NCBI GenBank assembly: GCA_050248375.1
Contig: JBFWSL010000145.1
Coordinates: forward strand, 1-9,850
From: JAYZVT01 sp050248375
GTDB taxonomy: Bacteria; Pseudomonadota; Alphaproteobacteria; Rhizobiales; Methyloligellaceae
Direction of reading: 5' to 3'
Length of the DNA stretch: 9,850 nucleotides
The notes under the pieces are model-generated. The model was not told the DNA's origin. It searched no databases and saw only the letters and a list, made by a program, of their open reading frames with translations. The translations under genes and the position numbers were made by a program. Position 1 is the stretch's first letter. Each line of letters begins with the position of its first letter. Below are positions 1 to 4,396 of this stretch, piece after piece.

Positions 1-214
1 TCTCATACTCAACATGCGACGTCGATATGGTGATCCCCCGGGCCTTCTCCTCAGGCGCCTTGTCGATGTTGTCGTACGACGTGAACGTCGCTCCGCCCGT
101 CTCCGCCAGAACCTTCGTAATCGCCGCAGTCAAAGACGTCTTGCCATGATCAACATGTCCAATCGTCCCGATGTTGCAGTGCGGCTTCTTACGCTCGAAT
201 TTCTCCTTGGCCAT
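1..214 (-). CDS. tuf: Elongation factor Tu, N-terminal fragment (runs off left edge)
   Basis: EF-Tu is the GTPase that carries aminoacyl-tRNA to the ribosomal A site in the cytoplasm. Only the first 71 codons are in the window; the rest lies beyond position 1. The translation starts MAKEKFERKKPHCNIG and contains the G1/P-loop GHVDHGKT at residues 19-26. It continues through the switch I region with EEKARGITI, all hallmark EF-Tu residues, with alphaproteobacterial flavour. The start ATG is at 214-212. The upstream ribosome-binding site is weak (GAGAC-type, no clean AGGAGG). It lies 75 bases downstream of tRNA-Gly on the same strand with no recognisable terminator between them, so it is probably co-transcribed from the promoter in front of tRNA-Tyr, as in the classical tRNA-tufB operon. 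Identification is essentially certain; whether this is one of two tuf copies cannot be seen. Confidence 0.97.
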   Translation of the reverse strand, partial: MAKEKFERKKPHCNIGTIGHVDHGKTSLTAAITKVLAETGGATFTSYDNIDKAPEEKARGITISTSHVEYE

Positions 215-289
215 CGTCGTCTCTGTCTCTCGGCTCTTGTCTCGTTCCTGCTACCGGTCCGTTCCCTGAAATTCCGCTTCCGCGATGTC

Positions 290-363
290 TGGAGCGGGTG
301 AAGGGAATCGAACCCTCGTCGTCAGCTTGGAAGGCTGCTGCTCTACCATTGAGCTACACCCGC
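290..363 (-). tRNA. tRNA-Gly (anticodon TCC)
   Basis: The minus strand folds as a complete 74-base tRNA including an encoded CCA (292-290). The acceptor stem GCGGGTG (363-357) pairs with CACCCGC (300-294), and the discriminator is U. The D-arm GCTCAATGGTAGAGC is present, as is the T-arm GAGGG TTCGATT CCCTT. The anticodon loop CTTCCAA reads TCC, decoding GGA and possibly GGG. The outermost anticodon-stem pair is a G-A mismatch, the only irregularity seen. It lies between tRNA-Tyr and tuf and is probably processed from a common precursor. Confidence 0.97.
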
Positions 364-470
364 GTCCGGGGAACCTCTTGCGCCCGCCGTCGCCTGGGCT
401 TGTACGGGCACTTCACCTTTCTTCTTCTTTACCCTTGCCCGCCACCCGAAGCCGCGCCCGCGGCGAAGGA

Positions 471-555
471 TGGTGGAGGGGGCTGGATTCGAACCAGCGT
501 AGGCTAAGCCAACGGGTTTACAGCCCGTCCCCTTTAACCACTCGGGCACCCCTCC
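471..555 (-). tRNA. tRNA-Tyr (anticodon GTA)
   Basis: An 85-base class II tRNA with a long variable arm and an encoded CCA (473-471). Acceptor GGAGGGG (555-549) pairs with CCCCTCC (481-475), with discriminator A. The anticodon loop CTGTAAA reads GTA (Tyr). The extra arm lies between the anticodon stem and the T-arm, which is built on GCTGG TTCGAAT CCAGC. It is the first gene of the tRNA-Tyr, tRNA-Gly, tuf transcription unit. It is separated from tRNA-Gly by a 107-base spacer with a pyrimidine-rich stretch (as read on the plus strand) and no other recognisable gene. Confidence 0.97.
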
Positions 556-619
556 TGCTTATGGCGTGGAAACAACCAAACAAAATCGCCCCGCCGTCGC
601 CGGCAGGGTGGGAACCCTG

Positions 620-648
620 TTTATGGTAAGCCAGCCCAGTCCTGTCAA
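620..648 (-). promoter_or_regulatory. Promoter of the tRNA-Tyr, tRNA-Gly, tuf unit
   Basis: Reading the minus strand, an exact TTGACA -35 box (648-643) is followed after exactly 17 bases by CATAAA (625-620) as the -10 box (4 of 6 consensus positions). The predicted transcript starts near 613, about 58 bases before tRNA-Tyr. A near-consensus vegetative promoter fits a strongly expressed tRNA and EF-Tu operon. The assignment rests on the motif and its position only. Confidence 0.75.
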
Positions 649-765
649 CAGGAATCCGGCAAAAATCCGCCGGACCCGTGAAATCCGGGATATCAGGCCC
701 GGTTCCATGGCCAGACCCCGACACAGCGATTGCGCGGCGACGGGCTTGCTCTATCAATACGAGCC

Positions 766-1554
766 ATGAAGCGGCACAAAAGACCACAAAAATTCTCACG
801 CTCCGGCGGCCAGGGGCGCGGCTCCCGCGGCCCGGGCGGCGACGCGGACCTTATCTACGGCCTGCACGCCGCCGAGGCCGCCCTCACCAACCCTCGCCGC
901 CACATCCGGCAGGTGCTGTTGACCCGCAACGCCGCGGAAAGGCTGGGTCCGGTGCTGGCTTCCCGGGGAATCAGCCCGGAAACGGCCGCGCCGGAGATCC
1001 TGAACCGCCGGCTCGGGAGCGACACGGTTCACCAGGGCGTACTGGTGGAAGCGGACCCCCTGCCCGCGCCAAGCCTCGACGACGTGGCGGCGGACCAGGA
1101 CAGGGGCCCGCTGGTGGTGCTCGACCAGGTAACGGACCCACACAACGTCGGAGCGATCCTGCGTTCGGCAGCCGCCTTCGGCGCGGCGGGTCTCGTCATG
1201 ACCGACCGGCACAGCCCGCCACTCACCGGCGCGCTGGCCAAGGCCGCATCGGGAGCCATCGAGCTGGTGCCGGTGGTGCGGGTGCCGAACCTGGCGCGGG
1301 CGCTGGGCGAGATTGCCGACGCCGGCTGGCAGCGGGTCGGCCTCGACAGCGAGGCGGAGACCCCGCTCGAATCCACATCGCTGTCCAGCCACGTGGCACT
1401 CGTGCTTGGCGCGGAGGACCGTGGCCTGCGGCGTCTGACGCGGGAGCACTGCGACCTGCTCTGCCGGCTCGGGACGAGGACTGCGCTCGCCAGCCTCAAC
1501 GTGTCGAACGCGGCAGCGATCGCGTTGCACTGGGTCGGGCGCGACAAGAGCTAA
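766..1554 (+). CDS. rlmB: 23S rRNA (guanosine-2'-O-)-methyltransferase RlmB, SpoU/TrmH family
   Basis: Cytoplasmic SPOUT-class enzyme that uses S-adenosylmethionine to methylate the 2'-OH of a 23S rRNA guanosine (G2251 in E. coli numbering) in the peptidyl-transferase P loop. The 262-residue product has a basic N-terminus, then the substrate-binding domain starting at LIYGLHAAEAAL. The three SpoU motifs follow in order: motif 1 with DPHNVGAILR (N127, R132), motif 2 LVLGAEDRGL (E217), and motif 3 SLNVSNAAAIAL (S243, N245) at the trefoil knot. Length is normal for RlmB. I chose ATG at 766; an in-frame TTG at 730 would add 12 residues, and neither has a strong ribosome-binding site. It is divergent from the tRNA-tuf unit, with about 210 bases between tRNA-Tyr and this gene, and convergent with the next gene (25 bases between stops). 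Confidence 0.94.
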   Translation: MKRHKRPQKFSRSGGQGRGSRGPGGDADLIYGLHAAEAALTNPRRHIRQVLLTRNAAERLGPVLASRGISPETAAPEILNRRLGSDTVHQGVLVEADPLPAPSLDDVAADQDRGPLVVLDQVTDPHNVGAILRSAAAFGAAGLVMTDRHSPPLTGALAKAASGAIELVPVVRVPNLARALGEIADAGWQRVGLDSEAETPLESTSLSSHVALVLGAEDRGLRRLTREHCDLLCRLGTRTALASLNVSNAAAIALHWVGRDKS

Positions 1555-1578
1555 CAGCCGCCAGCCAATAGCAACTCT

Positions 1579-1860
1579 CTAATAGCAGCTCTGGCGAATC
1601 TCCCAGCCGGTGACCTTGCAGACAGGCTCGCTCCAGCACTTGCCGCTGCGGCACACCTTGCGGTCATGGCAGGTCCGCTTGGGATATCTGATGTAGTCGC
1701 AATATAGCTGCTGGGTACCGTAGCGGCGAAAACCGGAAAACGGCCGGTCCGTCTGCCATTCGTGGTAGCCGGGTCCATAGAAGCCCGGGGCCGCTTGAGA
1801 CGGGCTCACGGCAAAGGCCAGAATGGCGGCGGCAAAGCTGACACCAAGAAGAGAACGCAT
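1579..1860 (-). CDS. Small secreted six-cysteine protein of unknown function
   Basis: A 93-residue protein I do not recognise. ATG at 1860-1858 is chosen because GGAG lies 8 bases upstream; an in-frame TTG two codons earlier is less likely. Residues 1-23 form a Sec signal peptide (MRSLLG, a hydrophobic stretch, then SPSQA before A24). The mature part of about 70 residues is basic and aromatic. It carries six cysteines with spacing C-x9-C-x5-C-x4-C-x5-C-x10-C and ends in SCY. Six cysteines in so small an exported chain suggest up to three disulfides in the periplasm or outside (inference). It is the last of five similar-sized secreted-protein genes on this strand and converges on rlmB with a 24-base gap. 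The spacing resembles, but does not match, that of the next upstream gene, so common ancestry is uncertain. Confidence 0.8.
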   Translation of the reverse strand: MRSLLGVSFAAAILAFAVSPSQAAPGFYGPGYHEWQTDRPFSGFRRYGTQQLYCDYIRYPKRTCHDRKVCRSGKCWSEPVCKVTGWEIRQSCY

Positions 1861-1936
1861 GGGCAAATCTCCGCGATCCCCGATGTCCCCTTCATATGGG
1901 GTCGCGGGGCACGGGAATCCACAGCAGGAACGCAGA

Positions 1937-1959
1937 CCGCCCGGCGCGGGGCCGGGCGG
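1937..1959 (-). terminator. GC-rich hairpin after the 1988-2296 gene, possible terminator
   Basis: A perfect 9-bp stem (1937-1945 with 1951-1959) closes a 5-base loop, 28 bases beyond the stop of the minus-strand gene ending at 1988. The minus-strand sequence that follows is not U-rich (TCTGCGTTCC). It is therefore a weak intrinsic-terminator candidate, or simply an mRNA 3'-end stabilising hairpin. Confidence 0.4.
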
Positions 1960-1987
1960 CTGGAGTTCGTGCGGGCCGGCGCTGCGT

Positions 1988-2296
1988 TCAGTAGCAGTTC
2001 ACCGGATTGAAGCATTCCTTGCGCTTGCCGCAACGATAGCGGCCCCACTTGTCATACCAGCAGTTCTGGACCCAGCGGCACTGGGTCGGCCCCTGGTGGC
2101 AGGTTCGCGGCGATTCGTAGGCATAGCTGTGGGGTGAGCTGTGCTTGTTGGACAGGATCGCGCCCAGCGCCATGCCACCGATGATGGCGCCCGCGATGAC
2201 CGCGCCATCATTACGGGCTTCCGCCTGGGTTATGGAAGCGAAAGACGCAGCGGCAACGATGGCGATGGCGGCAGCCAGTCGCAAAAAACTTTTCAT
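1988..2296 (-). CDS. Small secreted six-cysteine protein with glycine-rich hydrophobic segment
   Basis: A 102-residue exported protein of unknown function. ATG at 2296-2294 is preceded by GGAG at 7 bases, which favours it over an ATG 20 codons upstream. A Sec signal peptide occupies residues 1 to about 27 (MKSFLRL, Ala/Ile core, cut near QAEA). Residues 31-50 form a glycine-zipper-like hydrophobic stretch (GAVIAGAIIGG with Gly every few residues) that could insert into or associate with a membrane. The C-terminal third is Cys/Trp/Tyr-rich with cysteines at 66, 73, 79, 89, 95 and 101 (C-x6-C-x5-C-x9-C-x5-C-x5-C), ending in NCY. This is an unusual combination of a glycine zipper and a disulfide-type knot. 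It sits second from the downstream end of the secreted cluster; the strong terminator at 2391-2420 separates it from the gene before it. Confidence 0.82.
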   Translation of the reverse strand: MKSFLRLAAAIAIVAAASFASITQAEARNDGAVIAGAIIGGMALGAILSNKHSSPHSYAYESPRTCHQGPTQCRWVQNCWYDKWGRYRCGKRKECFNPVNCY

Positions 2297-2390
2297 CAGT
2301 GGTCTCCGTGGATTGAATCGGCAGCGGGTGTAGCCGTCTGCCCTGCGGTGACGCATGGTCTCAGCGTTTTCCTTACAAAGGGTGAGCGCG

Positions 2391-2420
2391 AAAAAAAACG
2401 GACGGCCCCCGGACCGTCCG
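2391..2420 (-). terminator. Rho-independent terminator of the 2450-2776 gene
   Basis: On the minus strand a 7-bp GC stem (2420-2414 with 2405-2399, CGGACGG/CCGTCCG, 8-base loop) is followed directly by eight T residues (2398-2391). It lies 30 bases past the stop at 2450. It is a textbook intrinsic terminator and makes read-through into the next secreted-protein gene limited. Confidence 0.85.
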
Positions 2421-2449
2421 CATTGCGCGTTTTGGGATGTTGATGGACT

Positions 2450-2776
2450 TCAGTAGCCGCGGCCGCCGTAGTAGCCACCGCCGCCGCCACCGTAGTAGCA
2501 ACCACCCCAATAGCAGCCAGAATATTTCCAGGAGCAGCCGTTGTAGCCGCAGACCCAATTCCTGTAGGTGCAGTAGCGGTCGCGATTGCAACCGTTGTAC
2601 CAGCGCCGGTAGAGGAAATAGTCGGCGGGCAACACAGCGCTGCCCTGGTGCATGCTGGAATTCGGAATCAAGGCAATACTCGCCGCCTGGGCCGTAGGCA
2701 CGTCGCGCAAAGTCGTCATGCCGAGAGTGGCCGCGACGACTGCCGCCAGAATGGCAAGCCGAAACAGCATTTTCAT
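2450..2776 (-). CDS. Secreted Cys/Tyr/Gly-rich protein, YRRWYNGCNR family (paralogue 1)
   Basis: A 108-residue exported protein of unknown function. ATG at 2776-2774 has GGAGAGAG upstream; a second ATG two codons on is also possible. The Sec signal peptide ends near residue 31 (TAQA before ASI). The mature chain has a motif IPNSSMH (37-43) and then YRRWYNGCNR at 56-65. Cysteines are at 63, 69, 76, 81, 88 and 93 (C-x5-C-x6-C-x4-C-x6-C-x4-C), and the tail is made almost only of Gly and Tyr (94-108). The gene ending at 3059 is a clear paralogue: cysteines at identical residue numbers and 25 of 38 residues identical from Y56 to C93. The even cysteine number suggests disulfides after export. The sticky Tyr/Gly tail recalls structural or adhesive proteins, but that is only analogy. 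Confidence 0.85.
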   Translation of the reverse strand: MKMLFRLAILAAVVAATLGMTTLRDVPTAQAASIALIPNSSMHQGSAVLPADYFLYRRWYNGCNRDRYCTYRNWVCGYNGCSWKYSGCYWGGCYYGGGGGGYYGGRGY

Positions 2777-2828
2777 GACTGGCTCTCTCCTAGAATCTGG
2801 GACCGGACAATCCCGCCCCACGCGCCAC

Positions 2829-2837
2829 ACAATAGCA
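2829..2837 (-). promoter_or_regulatory. Possible extended -10 promoter of the 2450-2776 gene
   Basis: The minus strand reads TGC TATTGT (2837-2829), an extended -10 type element (TGn plus 5 of 6 matches to TATAAT) about 52 bases before the start codon. No good -35 box is seen 17 bases upstream. The predicted leader is about 45 bases. This is a tentative motif-only call. Confidence 0.35.
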
Positions 2838-2993
2838 TGGCCTCGGGAGAACAGTCGCCAAAAAGTTCGCTATGCTCGTACCTTAGGAGATTTCTCCGAA
2901 GGGATAATCCAAAGGGATATTCAAACCGCTTCGCGCCAGCGCGCGAGCGCCGCAGGGTCTTTCAGTCGGATGGAAATATCATCCCGGCCCCAA

Positions 2994-3024
2994 TAAAAAC
3001 GGGCGGCCCATTCCGGGCCGCCCG
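2994..3024 (-). terminator. Rho-independent terminator of the 3059-3373 gene
   Basis: A perfect 10-bp GC-rich stem (3024-3015 with 3009-3000) with a 5-base loop is followed on the minus strand by five T residues (2999-2995). It lies 35 bases after the stop codon at 3059. It separates the two paralogous secreted-protein genes, so each appears to have its own transcript. Confidence 0.85.
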
Positions 3025-3058
3025 TCGGGAAATCGCGTGTGATTCCGGCGCCGCCAGG

Positions 3059-3373
3059 TCAGTAGCCGCCGCCGCTACGGTAGCCGCCGCCATAGCAACT
3101 GCCCCAATAGCAGTTGGAATAGACCCACTTGCAGCCGTAGCTGTAGCAGCGCCAGTAGCGGTTGCGGCACCAGCGCTCGCGGTTGCAGCCATTGTACCAC
3201 CGGCGATAGATCACCCATGCGGCCGGCGTCGCCGCCGTCACTCCGCCATGGATGCTGGAATGCGGGATTTTGGCGAAGGCAGCCGCCTCAGCCGCGGTTG
3301 TGTCTGTCGAAGTCGAAAAGCCCCACGCAGCGATCGCCGCTAGCGCAACACAGGCTAGAATTAGTCTGCGCAT
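3059..3373 (-). CDS. Secreted Cys/Tyr/Gly-rich protein, YRRWYNGCNR family (paralogue 2)
   Basis: A 104-residue exported protein and paralogue of the 2450-2776 product. ATG at 3373-3371 is preceded by AGGAGG with a 5-base gap, the best ribosome-binding site in the cluster together with that of the Tyr-rich gene. The signal peptide covers roughly residues 1-31 (MRRLILAC..., cut in the AAEAAA region); C8 lies inside it, so it is not expected in the mature form. I see IPHSSIH (36-42), YRRWYNGCNR (56-65), cysteines at 63, 69, 76, 81, 88 and 93, and a Gly/Tyr tail ending GGGY. Between the Cys residues the aromatic framework (W59, Y60, W74, W83, Y85, Y89, W90) is shared with paralogue 1, while the signal peptide and linker have diverged. 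This suggests an older duplication under selection on the Cys/aromatic core. Function unknown. Confidence 0.86.
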   Translation of the reverse strand: MRRLILACVALAAIAAWGFSTSTDTTAAEAAAFAKIPHSSIHGGVTAATPAAWVIYRRWYNGCNRERWCRNRYWRCYSYGCKWVYSNCYWGSCYGGGYRSGGGY

Positions 3374-3560
3374 TTGGTCCTCCTGTCGATGCTCTCAATA
3401 CCCCCGGCAGAGCTGAACCCCTGCTGGCAGCACCCGACGTAGGCCAAACGCTCCCTGGAAATCCGCTCTGGGTTTATTAGTTGGGCAGCCTGCCCGGATG
3501 ATCAAGGCTTTTCGGCCTTCGAAGGCGATTTTTCAGGACATTGGTGAATTTTCGCCCTCG

Positions 3561-3596
3561 AAAAAATGCGCCGACGCGGCCAGAAGCCGCGCCGGC
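3561..3596 (-). terminator. Probable terminator of the Tyr-rich gene
   Basis: An 11-position stem with one mismatch (3596-3586 with 3580-3570, 5-base loop) is followed on the minus strand by GCA and then TTTTTT (3566-3561). It lies 34 bases beyond the stop at 3630. The placement is right, and only the three-base gap before the U-tract lowers its quality. The neighbouring stretch 3480-3562 holds further dyads (see findings). Confidence 0.6.
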
Positions 3597-3629
3597 TGTC
3601 GATTCAGCACCCGGCTCAGTGATATTCGC

Positions 3630-3953
3630 CTACCAGTAGCCCCGACCGTAATAGTGATTGCGGTATGGCCTGTGATAGCCATAGCCGTGATTACGGTAAC
3701 GCGGATAATAGGAGCGATAGTGAGGCCGATAGGAGTAGTAATTCCGTGTGTAAGGCCGGTAGGTGTAACGCGGATAACTGTAGTAGTAGTTATGGGGGCG
3801 ATAGTAATAGCTGTACGGATAATAGCCGTACCCTATGGATATCCCACCATACGGGCTTACACTCACATACCCGCTTGCCTCGGCTGTCACCGATGCACCC
3901 ACCGCCAGGGTGGTGAACATGGCACCAGCCACAAAGATGCTGCGCAGCTTCAT
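3630..3953 (-). CDS. Secreted tyrosine-rich basic protein of unknown function
   Basis: A 107-residue exported protein. ATG at 3953-3951 is preceded by AGGAGG with a 6-base gap. The Sec signal peptide MKLRSIF... ends near AEA (residue 26). The predicted mature chain is 81 residues and by my count contains 29 Tyr and 11 Arg, with several His and Pro. It has no Cys, Asp, Glu or Lys, and is written in short irregular blocks such as YRPY, NYY, SYRPHY and HRPY. Such low-complexity, strongly basic tyrosine-rich chains are typical of structural, adhesive or polyanion-binding envelope proteins; dityrosine cross-linking is a possibility only. It is the most upstream of the five secreted-protein genes, is probably its own transcription unit, and shares no Cys core with its neighbours. 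The coding call is firm because of the signal peptide, ribosome-binding site and uninterrupted bias; the function is not. Confidence 0.82.
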   Translation of the reverse strand: MKLRSIFVAGAMFTTLAVGASVTAEASGYVSVSPYGGISIGYGYYPYSYYYRPHNYYYSYPRYTYRPYTRNYYSYRPHYRSYYPRYRNHGYGYHRPYRNHYYGRGYW

Positions 3954-4162
3954 AGCCGCCTCCTGTTAGAGACAACGACCCCGGTTTCTGGAATCTAGCG
4001 CGATCGGGACTTCAAGTCGAACGAATCCACCCGGCCGGATCATCACGGTTACATGTACCGCCCTCACAAAGCGTTACCCGGGACGCAGGCAGCGGACCGG
4101 GCGGAATCCACCGCATTCCGGTGCGCGGATGAAGTTGCGACGGGGAAAATCGCGGGGGGCGC

Positions 4163-4191
4163 TTGACCCCGGAGCCGGCACGTATTTCATA
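4163..4191 (+). promoter_or_regulatory. Probable promoter of tRNA-Thr
   Basis: TTGACC (4163-4168) as a -35 box is followed after 17 bases by TTCATA (4186-4191) as a weak -10 box. Transcription would start near 4198, just before the tRNA 5' end at 4205. The -35 and position are good; the -10 is poor, which is common in alphaproteobacterial promoters. Confidence 0.5.
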
Positions 4192-4204
4192 CGGCCACAG
4201 GGCA

Positions 4205-4280
4205 GCCGGCTTAGCTCAGGTGGTAGAGCGGCTGATTTGTAATCAGTAGGTCGGGGGTTCGAATCCTCCAGCCGGCACCA
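4205..4280 (+). tRNA. tRNA-Thr (anticodon TGT)
   Basis: A complete 76-base tRNA with encoded CCA (4278-4280). Acceptor GCCGGCT (4205-4211) pairs with AGCCGGC (4270-4276), with discriminator A. The D-arm is GCTCAGGTGGTAGAGC, and the anticodon stem CTGAT/ATCAG encloses loop TTTGTAA, reading TGT (decodes ACA and probably ACG). The T-arm is GGGGG TTCGAAT CCTCC. It is free-standing, with its own promoter and terminator candidates, and on the opposite strand to the tRNA-Tyr and tRNA-Gly pair. Confidence 0.97.
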
Positions 4281-4339
4281 AAATTTTCAATCTCTTAGGC
4301 CAACAGGTTAAAAAACGAAGGTAGAAAAAAGCCCCGCGA

Positions 4340-4361
4340 AAAAGTCGGACGTCCGGCTTTT
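4340..4361 (+). terminator. Probable terminator after tRNA-Thr
   Basis: AAAAGTCGG (4340-4348) pairs with CCGGCTTTT (4353-4361) around an ACGT tetraloop, with one G-U pair. It gives a 9-bp stem whose 3' arm ends in four T residues, 60 bases past the tRNA. The near symmetry means it could also act on the opposite strand. It lies only 36 bases before the first possible start codon of the GMC gene, so that gene must have its own promoter or rely on read-through. Confidence 0.55.
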
Positions 4362-4396
4362 CCTCCACACCCATTTACGCTGCGGCGACGGGACTG

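Noticed and set aside
730..757. TTGCGC and TATCAA as the promoter of rlmB
   Set aside because: The spacing of 16 is acceptable, but the -35 matches poorly and transcription would start at or next to the ATG. It is too weak to list as a feature.
678..1571. Long plus-strand reading frame overlapping rlmB
   Set aside because: It is in another frame of rlmB, is Arg/Gly/Pro-rich with no domain and no start signal, and the rlmB frame carries all three SpoU motifs.
2648..3343. Plus-strand open frame across both paralogous secreted genes
   Set aside because: It is antisense to two genes with signal peptides and shared cysteines. Its Ala/Val-rich stretch is the complement of the Tyr/Cys/Gly codons.
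3640..3850. Repetitive GTA/ATA-rich DNA that looks like a short tandem repeat array
   Set aside because: It is explained by runs of Tyr codons in the Tyr-rich protein. There are no constant repeat units or spacers as in CRISPR.
4205..4280. tRNA-Thr as an integration site for a mobile element
   Set aside because: I looked for a direct repeat of the tRNA 3' end and for an integrase. Only the short GCCGGCA recurs upstream (4174-4180), too short to be an att site, and no integrase is present.
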